A stretch of DNA of 64,000 nt from Stenotrophomonas sp. BIO128-Bstrain (GTDB taxonomy: Bacteria; Pseudomonadota; Gammaproteobacteria; Xanthomonadales; Xanthomonadaceae): assembly GCF_030128875.1 (NCBI RefSeq), contig NZ_CP124620.1, positions 1,984,001-2,048,000 of the forward strand, in the 5' to 3' direction. The stretch's first letter is position 1. Each line of letters begins with the position of its first letter. A model generated the notes under the pieces. It was given only the letters and a program-made list of their open reading frames with translations, did not search any database and had not been told where the DNA came from. A program made the position numbers and the translations under genes. This document shows positions 9,443 through 21,248 of the stretch, in pieces.

Positions 9443-10992
9443 GTAGCCGGCGGCTTCCCCGAGATGTCATAGACAACCCTCGACACCCCCCGCAACTCAT
9501 TGATGATCCGGTTACTCACCGTCCCCAGGAACTCATACGGCAGATGCGCCCAATGCGCCGTCATGAAGTCGATGGTCTCAACGGCGCGCAGCGCAATTAC
9601 CCACTCATAAGCCCGCGCATCCCCCACCACGCCCACCGACTTCACCGGCAGGAACACCGCGAACGCCTGGCTGGTCTTGTCGTACAGATCGGCCTTGCGC
9701 AGTTCGTCGATGAAGATGGCATCGGCCTTGGCCAGCAGTTCGGCGTATTCGCGCTTCACTTCGCCGAGGATGCGCACGCCCAGGCCTGGGCCCGGGAACG
9801 GGTGGCGGTAGACCATGCTGCGCGGCAGGCCGAGTTCTACGCCGAGGCGACGCACTTCGTCCTTGAACAGCTCGCGCAGCGGCTCGACCAGGCCCAGCTT
9901 CATGTGCTCGGGTAGGCCGCCGACGTTGTGGTGGCTCTTGATCACATGCGCCTTGCCGGTCTTGCTGCCGGCCGACTCGATCACGTCGGGGTAGATGGTG
10001 CCCTGCGCCAGCCACTTGGCGTTCTTCAGCTTGGTGGATTCTTCATCGAAGATGTCCACGAACAGGTTGCCGATGATCTTGCGCTTGGCTTCCGGGTCGC
10101 TCACGCCTTCGAGCTTGGCGAAGTAGCGGTCGGCCGCGTTGACGCGGATCACCTTGACGCCCATGTGCTCGGCGAACATCGCCATCACCTGGTCGCCTTC
10201 CTGCCAGCGCAGCAGGCCGGTGTCGACGAACACGCAGGTCAGCTTGTCGCCGATCGCCTTGTGCAGCAGCGCGGCCACGACTGACGAATCGACGCCACCG
10301 GACAGGCCCAGGATTACTTCGTCATCGCCGACCTGCTCGCGCACGCGGGCGATCTGGTCGTCGATGATGTTGGCGGCGGTCCACAGGGTCTCGCAGCCGC
10401 ACACGTCCACCACGAAGCGGCGCAGCAGCGCCTGGCCCTGCAGGGTGTGTGTCACTTCCGGGTGGAACTGCACGCCGTACCAGCGCTTTTCTTCGTTGGC
10501 CATCGCGGCCACCGGGATGCGATCGGTCACGGCGGTGACGGTGAAGCCCGGGGGCGCGACGGAGACGTGGTCGCCGTGGCTCATCCAGACGTTCAACTTC
10601 GGCTCGCCGCCGTGGTCGCTCAGGCCCTTGAACAGCGCATCGGGGGCGACGACGTTGACTTCGGCATGGCCGAACTCACGCTGGTCGGCCGCTTCGGTGG
10701 CACCACCAAGCTGGGCGGCCAGGGTCTGCATGCCGTAGCAGATGCCGAAGATCGGCAGGCCGCTGTCGAACACTTCCTGCGGTGCGGCAGGCGCGCCCGG
10801 CAGCGTGGTCGATTCCGGGCCACCGGACAGGATGATGCCCTTGGCGCCGAACGCGGCGATGTCGGCCGGGTTGTGGTCCCATGCCCAGATCTCGCAGTAC
10901 ACGCCGAGCTCGCGGATGCGGCGCGCGATCAGCTGGGTGTACTGGGCGCCGAAATCGAGGATGAGGATCTTGTCGTTATGGATGTTGGTCAT
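9427..10992 (-). CDS. guaA: GMP synthase (glutamine-hydrolysing)
   Basis: 521 residues, normal length. The class I glutamine amidotransferase domain comes first, with catalytic C85 in FGICYGMQT and H177/E179 in VQFHPEV. The ATP pyrophosphatase domain follows with the P-loop SGGVDS (231-236), and the C-terminal dimerisation domain ends in KPPATIEWE. It converts XMP to GMP using ATP and glutamine. It is downstream of guaB on the same strand with 111 bp between them, the usual guaBA order. Its 3' end is the likely target of the candidate insertion to its left. Confidence 0.97.
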   Translation of the reverse strand: MTNIHNDKILILDFGAQYTQLIARRIRELGVYCEIWAWDHNPADIAAFGAKGIILSGGPESTTLPGAPAAPQEVFDSGLPIFGICYGMQTLAAQLGGATEAADQREFGHAEVNVVAPDALFKGLSDHGGEPKLNVWMSHGDHVSVAPPGFTVTAVTDRIPVAAMANEEKRWYGVQFHPEVTHTLQGQALLRRFVVDVCGCETLWTAANIIDDQIARVREQVGDDEVILGLSGGVDSSVVAALLHKAIGDKLTCVFVDTGLLRWQEGDQVMAMFAEHMGVKVIRVNAADRYFAKLEGVSDPEAKRKIIGNLFVDIFDEESTKLKNAKWLAQGTIYPDVIESAGSKTGKAHVIKSHHNVGGLPEHMKLGLVEPLRELFKDEVRRLGVELGLPRSMVYRHPFPGPGLGVRILGEVKREYAELLAKADAIFIDELRKADLYDKTSQAFAVFLPVKSVGVVGDARAYEWVIALRAVETIDFMTAHWAHLPYEFLGTVSNRIINELRGVSRVVYDISGKPPATIEWE

Positions 10993-11055
10993 GGTGCCCG
11001 GGCAATGCAGGAGTAAATACGGGAAACACAGCGTCGTTACCGGCGGCCGATAGAG

Positions 11056-11091
11056 AAAGAGGAACGGGAATCAGCTTCCTCGTTCCTCTTT
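11056..11091 (-). terminator. Hairpin in the guaB-guaA intergenic region
   Basis: Eleven-bp outer stem (AAAGAGGAACG / CGTTCCTCTTT) with a smaller stem inside the 14-base loop. On the minus strand it is followed by TCTCT rather than a clean T-run, so it may be a partial terminator or an mRNA-stabilising structure between guaB and guaA. Confidence 0.5.
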
Positions 11092-11103
11092 GCTCATGCC
11101 GCA

Positions 11104-12594
<1,491 letters not shown>

Positions 12595-12660
12595 TTACCC
12601 TGATTCGGGCGTCTTTGGCAGGGGTCAGATGCGACGCTGTGTCGCGCCGACGGTCGGGGG

Positions 12661-12739
12661 GTAGAGCCGACCGTTGGTCGGCTGCCTTTGGATCGATCTG
12701 CCACCGCGCCAAGAGCAGCCGACCAACGGTCGGCTCTAC
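12661..12739. repeat. Head-to-head pair of SMAG/GTAG palindromes
   Basis: Two 23-base elements, 12661-12683 (plus) and 12717-12739 (minus), each a GTAG tetranucleotide followed by a stem AGCCGACC / GGTCGGCT with loop GTT. They are exact reverse complements of each other, 33 bases apart, between folD and guaB. The pair could fold into a larger cruciform or hairpin. Confidence 0.85.
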
Positions 12740-12793
12740 CAGGGGCAGCAGGTCAGGACCGGAGGGCGGCGGGTGCCGGTCGGCACAGGCCGC

Positions 12794-13675
12794 TCAGAAC
12801 GCTTCTGCCGCCTCGATCGTGTTCTGCATCAGGGTCGCCACGGTCATCGGCCCCACCCCGCCCGGGACCGGGGTGATCCAGCTGGCGCGCTGGGCGGCGG
12901 CCTCGAAGCCGACATCGCCGACCAGACGGCCGTCATCCAGGCGGTTGATGCCCACGTCGATCACCACGGCGCCCGGCTTGACCCACTCACCCGGGACGAT
13001 GCCCGGGCGGCCCACCGCGACCACCAGGATGTCGGCGTTGCGCACCGACTGCTCCAGCACGTCCTTGGGGGTGAACTTGTGGCAGCTGGTGACGGTGCAG
13101 CCGGCAATCAGCAGCTCCAGCCCCATCGGGCGGCCGACGTGGTTGCTGACGCCGACGATGGTGGCGTTGCGGCCACGCACCGGCTGGTCGGTATGGCCAA
13201 GCAGGGTCACGATGCCGCGCGGCGTGCATGGGCGCAGGCCGAACTCACGCAGGGCCAGATGGCCGACGTTTTCCGGATGGAAGCCGTCCACGTCCTTGCG
13301 CGGGTCGATCCGGTGGATCAGGCGGTTGGCGTCCGGGATGCCCGGCAGCGGCAGCTGGACCAGGATGCCGTGGATCTTGGGATCGGCGTTGAGCTGGTCG
13401 ATCAGGGTCAACAGTTCGGCCTCGGTGGTGCCGGCCGGCAGGTCGTAATCGAAGGCTTCGATGCCCACTTTCTCGGCCGCACGGCGCTTGTTGCGCACGT
13501 ACACGGTCGAGGCCGGGTCGCCACCCACCAGCACCACGGCCAGGCCCGGACGGCTGCCACCGGCAGCCAGGCGGGCATCGACCCGGACCTTGAGGCTGTC
13601 CAGCAGGTCTTCGGCGATGCGGCGGCCATCGAGAATGCGGGCGGAAGAGACGGTGTCGGGGGTCGGTGAGCTCAT
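12794..13675 (-). CDS. folD: Bifunctional methylenetetrahydrofolate dehydrogenase / methenyltetrahydrofolate cyclohydrolase
   Basis: 293 residues from the ATG at 13675 ([20 protein letters not shown]); the frame is open much further upstream, but that extension is Arg/Ser-rich shadow sequence from the neighbouring gene. The conserved [15 protein letters not shown] carries the catalytic lysine, and [12 protein letters not shown] and the C-terminal [16 protein letters not shown] are FolD signatures. The enzyme interconverts 5,10-methylene- and 10-formyl-tetrahydrofolate in the cytoplasm. It lies upstream of guaB on the same strand, separated by a SMAG pair, so both one-carbon and purine supply genes are close together. 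Confidence 0.96.
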   Translation of the reverse strand: MSSPTPDTVSSARILDGRRIAEDLLDSLKVRVDARLAAGGSRPGLAVVLVGGDPASTVYVRNKRRAAEKVGIEAFDYDLPAGTTEAELLTLIDQLNADPKIHGILVQLPLPGIPDANRLIHRIDPRKDVDGFHPENVGHLALREFGLRPCTPRGIVTLLGHTDQPVRGRNATIVGVSNHVGRPMGLELLIAGCTVTSCHKFTPKDVLEQSVRNADILVVAVGRPGIVPGEWVKPGAVVIDVGINRLDDGRLVGDVGFEAAAQRASWITPVPGGVGPMTVATLMQNTIEAAEAF

Positions 13676-13754
13676 CGAGGGCGGCAGGCGTGGGGGCGAC
13701 GGTCGGCTATTGTCCCTGATTCGGCCCGCCCCGCCCACCGGTAGTGCCGGCGCC

Positions 13755-15581
13755 TTATTCTTCTTCGGGCACCTGGTCGGCGTTGAGCGTGCGCGCCTTG
13801 CGCTTGGGCGCGGTGAACGGCGTCGGCGTCGGCACGCCGGGCAGCGCAGTGCCGAACACCATGTGCGCGCCCGCGCGAAGGTCGCCGCCCGCCATCTCCA
13901 GCTCGAAGCGTTCGGCATCCCGCTCGCGGATCTGCTCGGCGATCTCGCGCGCATCATCCGGATCGGCACCCAGCTCCATCAGCGCGGCTTGGCCGAACTG
14001 CAGGGCCGATTCAAAGGTCTCGCGGATCTGGAAGTCCACGCCGGCATGGATCAGGCGCAGCGAATGTTCGCGATCGAACGAGCGCACCAGCAGCTTGGCC
14101 TGGGGGAACTCGTGGGTGACCAGTTCGACGATGCGATCGGCATCCTGGTCGTTGTTGACGCACACCGCGATCGCACGCGCTGTCCCTGCGCCAGACGCAT
14201 GCAGCACATCCAGGCGGGTGCCGTCGCCGTAGTAGATCTTGAACCCGAAACGCTCGGCGTTGTGGATCATGTCCACGTCGTTGTCGATGATGGTGACATC
14301 CACATCGCGCGCCAGCAGCGACTGACTCGCCACCTGGCCGAAACGACCGAAGCCGATCAGCAGCACGCTGCCGGACAGGCCGTCGGCTTCTTCGACGCCG
14401 TCGAGCGAGACTTCGCGATCCGGCATCAGCTTGTCGTGCAGCAGCACGAACAGCGGCGTCAGCGCCATCGAGAGCACGACGATCGCGGTGAGGTTGGCGT
14501 TGACCTGCACGTCAATCACGCCGGCCACCGCCGCGGCGGAGAACAGCACGAACGCGAACTCACCGCCCTGCGCCATCACCACGCCGCGATCCAGCGCCTG
14601 ACGATGATCACTGCCGAGGATGCGCGCGACCACGTAGATGCAGACCGCCTTGGCCAGCATCAGCGCGAACACACCGGAGACGATCAGCGGCCAGTTGTTG
14701 GCGACCACGGTGAGGTCCAGCGCCATGCCGACGCTGAGGAAGAACAGGCCGAGCAGGATGCCGCGGAACGGCTCGATATCCGCTTCGATCTGGTGGCGGA
14801 AGGTGGATTCGCTGAGCAGCACGCCCGCGAGGAACGCGCCCATCGCCATCGACAAGCCACCCAGCTGCATCAGCAGCGCGGCGCCGAGCACGACCAGCAG
14901 CGCAGCCGCTGTCATCACTTCGCGCGCCTTGGCGGCAGCAAGGATGCGGAACAGCGGATTGAGCAGGAAGCGGCCGACCAGCACCAGGCCGACGATCGCA
15001 CCGGCGGCGATACCCACGGTGACCCAGCGCGAGCTCTCGCCCGCATCGCTGTGCACCGGCGCCATGAACGCGACCACGGCCAGCAGAGGCACGATCAGCA
15101 GGTCTTCGAACAGCAGGATCGAGACGATCTTCTGGCCGGTCGGCAGCGCGATGTCACCGCGCTCGGCCAGCAACTGCATCACCACCGCGGTGGAGGTCAG
15201 CACGAAACCGGCCGCGCCGATGAAGGCCACCGGCAACGGGAAACCGAGCAGCATGCACACGCCGGTCAGCACCGTGCCGCAGACCACGATCTGCAGTGTG
15301 CCCAGCCCGAAGATCTCGTTGCGCAGGCTCCACAGATGCGAGGGCCGCATCTCCAGGCCGATCACGAACAGGAACATCACCACGTCGAGCTCGGCGGTAT
15401 GCAGGATGGCCTGCGGATCGGAGAACCACCCGAACCCGAACGGGCCGATGGCCAGCCCGGCGGCGAAATAGCCCAGCACCGAGCCCAGCCCAAGCCGGCG
15501 GAACAACGGCACCATGACCACGGCCGCCCCCAGCAGCGCCACTACTTTCACCAGTTCACTGGCACCTGCTTCCACCGCCAT
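13755..15581 (-). CDS. CPA2-family monovalent cation:proton antiporter (KefB/KefC-like)
   Basis: 608 residues. An N-terminal membrane domain of about 12 helices (1-390) contains the CPA2 core [13 protein letters not shown] and the helix-6 region with [20 protein letters not shown] cytosolic TrkA-N/RCK domain (about 408-530) follows with the nucleotide motif GFGRFG. A charged C-terminal tail ends in EE. KefB/C proteins export potassium in exchange for protons, gated by glutathione adducts. Whether this one is a true Kef, a YbaL-type or another K+/H+ antiporter is not decided by the sequence. No ancillary kefF/kefG gene lies beside it. Confidence 0.88.
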   Translation of the reverse strand: MAVEAGASELVKVVALLGAAVVMVPLFRRLGLGSVLGYFAAGLAIGPFGFGWFSDPQAILHTAELDVVMFLFVIGLEMRPSHLWSLRNEIFGLGTLQIVVCGTVLTGVCMLLGFPLPVAFIGAAGFVLTSTAVVMQLLAERGDIALPTGQKIVSILLFEDLLIVPLLAVVAFMAPVHSDAGESSRWVTVGIAAGAIVGLVLVGRFLLNPLFRILAAAKAREVMTAAALLVVLGAALLMQLGGLSMAMGAFLAGVLLSESTFRHQIEADIEPFRGILLGLFFLSVGMALDLTVVANNWPLIVSGVFALMLAKAVCIYVVARILGSDHRQALDRGVVMAQGGEFAFVLFSAAAVAGVIDVQVNANLTAIVVLSMALTPLFVLLHDKLMPDREVSLDGVEEADGLSGSVLLIGFGRFGQVASQSLLARDVDVTIIDNDVDMIHNAERFGFKIYYGDGTRLDVLHASGAGTARAIAVCVNNDQDADRIVELVTHEFPQAKLLVRSFDREHSLRLIHAGVDFQIRETFESALQFGQAALMELGADPDDAREIAEQIRERDAERFELEMAGGDLRAGAHMVFGTALPGVPTPTPFTAPKRKARTLNADQVPEEE

Positions 15582-15732
15582 GCGGTTGCTTCCCCGGACT
15601 ACACAAGATGGGTCAACGATAGGGCAAAGCGTTGAAGGGCAATAGCGCGGATGATGCGTTTAATCGTACTGAATTCAGAACGATATCGAACCTGGATGCC
15701 AGATCGTCCCGAAATCGCGGCCTAACCCAGCG

Positions 15733-15849
15733 GTAAGCCGCGCCATGCGTGGCTGCGCTGACCTAGCGGCCCCTCGCCAACGGCATCCACGCAGGGCGTG
15801 GATCTACGTGGACCCTGGCGAACCGCAGCCACGCATGGCGTGGATCTAC
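15733..15849. repeat. Group of three SMAG/GTAG palindromes, one reaching into moeB
   Basis: A degenerate plus-strand copy at 15733-15754 (GTAA instead of GTAG) is followed by minus-strand copies at 15785-15807 and 15827-15849, whose stems contain ATCCACGC / GCGTGGAT. The last copy overlaps the 3' end of moeB, and its GTAG supplies the TAG stop codon. Confidence 0.8.
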
Positions 15850-16994
15850 GCGGCCCCTCCGCCGCTGCAGAAGGCGGCGTAATCGATGTACCCGGGGAAC
15901 GCGCGCCCGGGCGCGCACAACGGGCAACCCGGGTCGGGCCGCAGCCGCGTCTCGCGGAAGCGCATGCCCAGCGCGTCAAAGGTGAGCAGGCGCCCGATCA
16001 GCGGCTCGCCGATGCCGAGCAGCAGCTTGAGCACTTCGGTGGCCTGCAGCAGACCGACCATGCCCGGCAACACGCCGAGCACGCCCGCCTCTGAGCAGTT
16101 GGGCGCAAACTCCGGCGGCGGCGGCTCGGGGAACAGGCAGCGGTAGCACGGCGCGATCCCACGCTGGCGGCCGGCGTCGAACACGCTGACCTGCCCGGTG
16201 AAGCGCTCCACCGCGCCATACACCAGCGGGATGCGGTGCTGGAGGCAGGCATCATTGAGCAGGTAGCGCAGCGGGAAATTGTCCGAACCATCCAGGACCA
16301 CGTCGACACCCTCCAGCAGCGCATCGATGTCGTCCGAGGTGACCCGCGCCTGCACGGCCTCCACGTCCAGCGAGGGATTGAGCGCGAGCAGGCGTGCGCG
16401 CGCCGAGAGCACCTTGGGCTCGCCGACGCTGGCATCGGTGTGGATGATCTGCCGATGCAGATTGCTGCGGTCCACCACGTCGTCATCGGCGATGCGCAGG
16501 TGCCCTACCCCGGCCGCGGCCAGGTAGAAGCTCGCCGGTGCACCCAGGCCGCCCGCGCCGAGCACCAGCACGCGCGAAGCGAGCAGCGTCTTCTGGCCTT
16601 CGATACCGACCTGCGGCAACAGCAGATGACGCGAGTAACGCTCGTTGAAGTCGCGTTCGGCATCGCTCTGCATCGGCTGCACCAACGGCAACCCATCGGC
16701 ACGCCATGCGGTCGTGCCGCCGTGGACGGAGGCGACATTCGTGTAGCCCAGGTTCGACAGGAAAACCGCAGCCTCCATCGAACGCCTGCCGCTCTGACAG
16801 ATCAGGACGACCTCGCGGTCGGCTGCCGGCAGGTGGGCGTCTGGCTCGGCCTGGAGATCGCCCTTGGCGATGCCGAGCGCGCCTTCGGCCATGCCGGTGG
16901 CGCGTTCGTGCGCCTCGCGGATGTCGATCAGCAGCGCGCCATGGGCGAGGCGTTCACGGGCCTGGGCCGGGGTGAGTTCGGGGATCGTGCTCAT
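15846..16994 (-). CDS. moeB: Molybdopterin-synthase adenylyltransferase MoeB with N-terminal rhodanese domain
   Basis: 382 residues from the ATG at 16994 (MSTIPELTPAQ). A rhodanese domain occupies about 8-108 with its catalytic cysteine in LICQSGRRS (C66). A ThiF/E1-like domain follows: the ATP-binding GAGGLGAP (about 147-154), the Arg finger region SNLHRQI and the zinc-binding pairs CYRC (C283, C286) and CPLC (C357, C360). It adenylates the C-terminus of a sulfur-carrier protein such as MoaD, and the rhodanese could supply sulfur. In the well-known MOCS3/MoeBR fusions the rhodanese is C-terminal; here it is N-terminal. The stop codon TAG lies in a SMAG repeat. Confidence 0.9.
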   Translation of the reverse strand: MSTIPELTPAQARERLAHGALLIDIREAHERATGMAEGALGIAKGDLQAEPDAHLPAADREVVLICQSGRRSMEAAVFLSNLGYTNVASVHGGTTAWRADGLPLVQPMQSDAERDFNERYSRHLLLPQVGIEGQKTLLASRVLVLGAGGLGAPASFYLAAAGVGHLRIADDDVVDRSNLHRQIIHTDASVGEPKVLSARARLLALNPSLDVEAVQARVTSDDIDALLEGVDVVLDGSDNFPLRYLLNDACLQHRIPLVYGAVERFTGQVSVFDAGRQRGIAPCYRCLFPEPPPPEFAPNCSEAGVLGVLPGMVGLLQATEVLKLLLGIGEPLIGRLLTFDALGMRFRETRLRPDPGCPLCAPGRAFPGYIDYAAFCSGGGAA

Positions 16995-17037
16995 GCGGAG
17001 GATTATCGCGCACGGGCGCTCCGGCCGCCCAAATGAG

Positions 17038-17063
17038 AAGAGCCGGCTTGCGCCGGCTCTTTT
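17038..17063. terminator. Intrinsic terminator between der and moeB
   Basis: Ten-bp stem AAGAGCCGGC / GCCGGCTCTT, 4-base loop and a T-run on the plus side. On the minus strand it lies just after der (stop at 17069) and before moeB. The minus-strand T-run is weak (CTTCTCATTT). Confidence 0.65.
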
Positions 17064-17068
17064 CTGCA

Positions 17069-18460
17069 TCACTTGCCCTTGACGTGCTTGATCAAGCGCC
17101 GCTTGCGCTTGAGCTGCCGTTCGGTGAGCACGTTCTTCTTGCCTTCGTACGGGTTCACACCCTCGCGGAAGATGAACTGCACGGGCGTGCCGACCAGCTT
17201 GAAGCGCTTGCGGAAGAAGTTCTCCAGATAGCGCTTGTACGACTCCGGCAGGTCTTTCAGACGGGTGCCGTGGACGATGAAGGTCGGCGGGTTGGAACCG
17301 CCCGGATGCACGTAGCGCAGCTTGGACACGTGACCACGGATCGCCGGCGGCGGGTTGGTCTCGTAGGCCGTTTCCAGCGCCTTGTTGACTTCGCTGGTGC
17401 TGAATTCGTGCGTCGCCGAGGCGTGCGCAGCATGGATGCAGCGGAACAGCTCACGCAGCCCCGAGCCGTGCTTGGCCGAGATGCGCACCACTTCCGCCCA
17501 CGGCACGAAGCCGAGCTTGCGCGACACCAGGGCTTCAGCCTGCTCGCGCTGGTAATCGGTCAGGCCATCCCACTTGTTGATCGCCACCACCAACGCACGG
17601 CCGGCATCAAGCACCGCGCCGAGCACGCTGGCGTCCTGATCGGTCACGCCTTCGGAGGCATCCAGCATCAGCACCGCAACCTGGCACTGCTCGATGGCCT
17701 GCAGGGTCTTGATGACGCTGAACTTCTCGACCACCTCCTCGACACGCGCCTTGCGACGCAGGCCGGCGGTGTCGATCAGGCGGTACTCACGCCCGTCGCG
17801 CTCCATGTCCACCGCGATCGAATCACGGGTGGTACCGGGCACTTCGGAGGCGATCATGCGCTCCTCGCCGAGCAGACGATTGACCAGCGTCGACTTGCCC
17901 ACGTTGGGGCGGCCGACGAAGGCGATGCGAATGCGGTTCGGATCGGTGTCCAGGGTCTCGGTGGTGCCCTCTTCCGGCAACCGTTCCACGACCTCGTCCA
18001 GCAGATCATCCAGGCCCTGACGGTGCGCGGCCGAGACGGTCAGCATTTCGCCGAAGCCGTAACGGGCAAATTCCGAACGCACGGTGTCTTCGTTCATGCC
18101 GTCGATCTTATTGATCAGCAGCAGGGTCGGACGGGCCAGCTTGCGCAGCCAGGACAGGATCTCGTCGTCCATCGGGCCCTCACGGGCATCGACCACGAAC
18201 AGGATCAGGTCCGCCTCGGCGGCGGCAGCGCGGGCCTGGCGGGCGGTAGCGCCGGCCAGACCTTCTTCTTCACCGGCGATACCGCCGGTATCGACCACCA
18301 GGAACGGGTGGTCTTCATCAAGACGACAAACACCGTAATTACGGTCCCGGGTCACGCCGGGCTGGTCATGGACCAGCGCGTCGCGCGTACGGGTAAACGC
18401 ATTGAACAGCGTGGACTTGCCGACATTCGGCCGTCCAACCAGGGCGACCAAGGGCAGCAT
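17069..18460 (-). CDS. der: Ribosome biogenesis GTPase Der (EngA)
   Basis: 463 residues with two tandem GTP-binding domains: first P-loop GRPNVGKST at about 8-16, the second at about 183-191, each with a DxxG (DTGG, DTAG) and NKxD (NKID, NKWD) motif. A C-terminal KH-like domain follows, with a basic tail ([16 protein letters not shown]). It acts in late 50S subunit assembly. It is the last gene of the ndk-rlmN-pilF-rodZ-yfgM-bamB-der series, 12 bases after bamB, in the order found in other gammaproteobacteria. Confidence 0.97.
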   Translation of the reverse strand: MLPLVALVGRPNVGKSTLFNAFTRTRDALVHDQPGVTRDRNYGVCRLDEDHPFLVVDTGGIAGEEEGLAGATARQARAAAAEADLILFVVDAREGPMDDEILSWLRKLARPTLLLINKIDGMNEDTVRSEFARYGFGEMLTVSAAHRQGLDDLLDEVVERLPEEGTTETLDTDPNRIRIAFVGRPNVGKSTLVNRLLGEERMIASEVPGTTRDSIAVDMERDGREYRLIDTAGLRRKARVEEVVEKFSVIKTLQAIEQCQVAVLMLDASEGVTDQDASVLGAVLDAGRALVVAINKWDGLTDYQREQAEALVSRKLGFVPWAEVVRISAKHGSGLRELFRCIHAAHASATHEFSTSEVNKALETAYETNPPPAIRGHVSKLRYVHPGGSNPPTFIVHGTRLKDLPESYKRYLENFFRKRFKLVGTPVQFIFREGVNPYEGKKNVLTERQLKRKRRLIKHVKGK

Positions 18461-18472
18461 CGCGGTAACTCC

Positions 18473-19681
18473 TTATTGTGCCAACCGGAACGCGGTCAGC
18501 TTTCCATCAACGTTCTGCACCAGCAGAATCCCATCGGCAGCTACCGGCTGGGCCAGGAGGGCGTCGCCGCCACTCTTGGCGCGCGCCGCGAACTCACCGT
18601 TATCGGTCCGCAACCAGTGCAGATACCCCTTGTAATCACCGACCACAACGTAATCGCCGTGGATGACCGGACCGGTCAGCGAACGACGGGCCAGGCCCGT
18701 CTGCGACCACATGGCCGAACCGCTGGCCTTGTCCAGGCCGAACACGCCGCCCTTGTTGTCGGTGACGAACACATTGCCCGAGGTCAGGGCCACGCCACCG
18801 GCGCCGCCATGATCACGTGCCCACAGCGGACGGCCGGTCGGGCCTTCGATCGCCATGGTCTGGTTCTTGAAACTGCTGACGAACAGCGTATTGCCTTCCA
18901 GCACCGGGGCGCCGTCGATATCGGCCATGCGCTCCAGCTCGGTACGGCCTTCGCCGGTGCCGACCATCTGGTCCCACAGCGTGCGGCCGTCCTGCATGGC
19001 CAGCGCGGCGATGGAGCCGTCGTCGTTGCCGATGAACAGCACGCCCGGGCCGGTGACGACCGGCGCGTTGCCACGCACGGTCAGCGCCGGCAGCTCGCGC
19101 GGGTTGAACCAGCGCTGGGTGCCGTTCTCGGCATCCAGACCGGTCACGCGACCGTCGTTGCTGCGCACGAAGACCATGCCCTGGCCCACGGCCGGGGCGG
19201 AGATGACTTCACCCGGCACCTTGGCACGCCACTTTTCGGTGCCGTCGGCCGCGTTCAACGCGATGACTTCACCATCCAGGGTGCCGATGACGACCAGGCC
19301 GTCACCCACGCCCGGGCCACCGGACAGACGCAGCTTGGGCTGCTTCTTGACCTTGGCCGGTTCGTAGGTCCAGATCTTCTTGCCGGTCTGCAGGTCGATG
19401 GCATGCACGCCACCGTAGATGGCGGCCGCGTACACGCGACCATCTGCGACCACCGGGCCCTGACGGACGCCGATGCGCTTCTCACCCTTGCCGACGTTGG
19501 CCGTCCAGATCTTGTCGACCTTGGCGGTGGCATCGAACTTCACCAGCTCGGCCGGTTCCAGTGCCTTCTTGGCCGCGGCATCTTTGCCGGCGAACCAGCC
19601 CTTCATCGTGCTGCAGCCGGTCAGGGCCATGCCCAACAGGGCAACCGTGGCAACGCGCTTGATCATGACCATCTGATTCAT
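18473..19681 (-). CDS. bamB: Outer-membrane protein assembly factor BamB (lipoprotein)
   Basis: 402 residues. A signal peptide with lipobox LTGC ends near residue 22, so the protein should be lipid-anchored in the outer membrane facing the periplasm. The remainder is an eight-bladed PQQ-like beta-propeller with repeated blades such as GTEKWRAKVPGE and GRTLWDQMVG. It is a scaffold lipoprotein of the BAM complex that inserts beta-barrel proteins. Its ATG overlaps the yfgM stop by one base (TAATG), implying translational coupling. Alternative starts at Met4 or Met6 are possible. Confidence 0.95.
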   Translation of the reverse strand: MNQMVMIKRVATVALLGMALTGCSTMKGWFAGKDAAAKKALEPAELVKFDATAKVDKIWTANVGKGEKRIGVRQGPVVADGRVYAAAIYGGVHAIDLQTGKKIWTYEPAKVKKQPKLRLSGGPGVGDGLVVIGTLDGEVIALNAADGTEKWRAKVPGEVISAPAVGQGMVFVRSNDGRVTGLDAENGTQRWFNPRELPALTVRGNAPVVTGPGVLFIGNDDGSIAALAMQDGRTLWDQMVGTGEGRTELERMADIDGAPVLEGNTLFVSSFKNQTMAIEGPTGRPLWARDHGGAGGVALTSGNVFVTDNKGGVFGLDKASGSAMWSQTGLARRSLTGPVIHGDYVVVGDYKGYLHWLRTDNGEFAARAKSGGDALLAQPVAADGILLVQNVDGKLTAFRLAQ

Positions 19682-20319
19682 TACACCGACTCCGCAGGAT
19701 CGGTGACGGTGCCACCGGCATCCGTCAACTTGGTTTCCAGCAGGCGCCGCTGGGGCGCTGCCACGTCCAGCGTCTTGAGCGCCTTCTCATACTGCTCGCG
19801 GGCGGCATCACGCTTGCCCTGCGCCATCAGTGCATCGCCATGGATTTCCAGGCTGGCGCTGTCGGTCGCGGTACCGAGCTGCTTGATCGCATCTTCGGTC
19901 TTGCCCGTGGCCACCAGCAGGCGCGCAACGCGCTGCTCGATCACCGGCTTGAATTCGGGGTCGGCCTTGATCGCGCGCAGGGTCGCCAGCGCGTCTTCGT
20001 TCTTGCCGGCATCGACCTGCGCCTTGGCCAGCTGCAGGGCAGCCAGATCGGCGTAGATGTTGGCCTTGCCGCTCTCCAGGTCCTTCACACCCTTGGCGGC
20101 CTGCTCCAGATCCTTTTCTTCCAGGCTCTTGAGGACGATCTGATACTGGACGTTGGCGCCGGCCAGGCTGTTGCTGTGCCGGGTCTGCCACTCTTTCCAG
20201 CCCCAGATGCCACCGATCGCGATGGCTACGCCAGCGAGGATGCTGACACCGTTCTTCCGCAGCCAGCCGCGGACGCGTTCACTTTGTTCGTGCTCGTCGA
20301 GCAGGTCGTCGATCGCCAT
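19681..20319 (-). CDS. YfgM-family periplasmic chaperone-like TPR protein
   Basis: 212 residues from the ATG at 20319 (MAIDDLLDEHEQSERVRGWL), the usual family start; an ATG 7 codons earlier is open too. One transmembrane helix near residues 23-41 (GVSILAGVAIAIGGIWGW) anchors a periplasmic TPR region (Pfam TPR_21 type). In E. coli, YfgM binds the SecYEG translocon and PpiD and helps periplasmic folding. It is directly coupled to bamB by a one-base overlap, consistent with an envelope-protein biogenesis role. Confidence 0.88.
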   Translation of the reverse strand: MAIDDLLDEHEQSERVRGWLRKNGVSILAGVAIAIGGIWGWKEWQTRHSNSLAGANVQYQIVLKSLEEKDLEQAAKGVKDLESGKANIYADLAALQLAKAQVDAGKNEDALATLRAIKADPEFKPVIEQRVARLLVATGKTEDAIKQLGTATDSASLEIHGDALMAQGKRDAAREQYEKALKTLDVAAPQRRLLETKLTDAGGTVTDPAESV

Positions 20320-20378
20320 GCGTACTCTCGCCCCGCCCATGAGGAGGAGCTATTTGAATTGGATTGGGGAAACGCGGT

Positions 20379-21242
20379 TCAGTGCGAAACTGGGACCACG
20401 GAGCCGTCAGAGGATACCGTAAAGCGTGCCACGTTGGCTCGCTGGTACGGCGAAAGGTCGACGATAGTGCCGGCCTGCTGAACCTCGACCGCCGATGCAT
20501 TGCCCAGCACCATGCGGGCTACCTGGCCTGGCGCGAAGCTGCGGGTCTCGCCCGACTTGATCAGGGCCTTTTCGACGGTGGTGCCGTCGGGCCCGGAAAT
20601 ATCCACCCAGCTGTCGCCTTTGAACTGCAGGCTCAGCGCACCAGCCGGCGCTGCCGGCGCGGCGGCCGGACGCGGGACCGGGGTCAGCGACGCCAGGTAC
20701 GGCGCTGCCGGCGCAGACGGCTTGGCCGCTTCGACGGCTGCCGGTGCGGCCGCTTCCGGGGCGTCACCACCGGCCACCGGGACCGCCGCCGGGATCACAT
20801 CCAGCGACGCAGTGTTCGGGGTGGTGGCGGTGCCATCGAAATGACCCCGGGTGGCGAACCAGACCGGCACGGCCAGCACCGCGGTGATGCCGACATACAG
20901 GACGCGACGGCCCAGGCTCTCGGCAATGCGGCGGGCCCGCGGGGTATGGGTATGGCTGACCAGCTGTGGCGGCACGATCGGCCCGATATGGGCCTGCTCG
21001 AGGATGTCGTCGATGTCCACCTTCAGCAGGCGGGCATAACTGCGCAGCTGGCCACGGACGAAGACCGGCGCGCCAAGGCGCTGCCACTGCTCTTCTTCAA
21101 GGGACTTCACTACCTGGACCGGCATGCGCAGCTGCTGCCCCACGGCCTCCAGGGTCAGTCCGGCCGCTTCCCGGGCCTGGCGAAGACGAGCTCCGCAACC
21201 GGCCGCAGTATCAAAAGCGTTCACAGTCTGGTCATCAATCAC
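20379..21242 (-). CDS. rodZ: RodZ-like cytoskeletal/cell-shape protein (HTH + DUF4115)
   Basis: 287 residues, GTG start at 21242 (a second GTG 6 codons later is possible). The cytosolic helix-turn-helix domain (about 18-85) begins LRQAREAAGLTLEAVGQQL. One transmembrane helix (about 113-131, LYVGITAVLAVPVWF) and a Pro/Ala-rich spacer follow. A periplasmic DUF4115 beta domain lies at about 205-280, with SWVDISGPDGTTVEKALIKS. RodZ couples MreB filaments to the elongation machinery. It starts 6 bases after pilF ends. In E. coli rodZ is followed by ispG and hisS, which are absent here. Confidence 0.9.
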   Translation of the reverse strand: MIDDQTVNAFDTAAGCGARLRQAREAAGLTLEAVGQQLRMPVQVVKSLEEEQWQRLGAPVFVRGQLRSYARLLKVDIDDILEQAHIGPIVPPQLVSHTHTPRARRIAESLGRRVLYVGITAVLAVPVWFATRGHFDGTATTPNTASLDVIPAAVPVAGGDAPEAAAPAAVEAAKPSAPAAPYLASLTPVPRPAAAPAAPAGALSLQFKGDSWVDISGPDGTTVEKALIKSGETRSFAPGQVARMVLGNASAVEVQQAGTIVDLSPYQRANVARFTVSSDGSVVPVSH

Positions 21243-21248
21243 AATGCT

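Noticed and set aside
12661..12739. Insertion-sequence ends
   Set aside because: The inverted 23-mers fit the dispersed GTAG palindrome family seen throughout the window, and no transposase lies between them.
17033..20056. 1007-codon plus-strand open frame opposite der, bamB and yfgM
   Set aside because: It is an antisense shadow of high-GC genes: His/Arg/Gln/Gly-rich, no domain, while the minus-strand genes have clear families.
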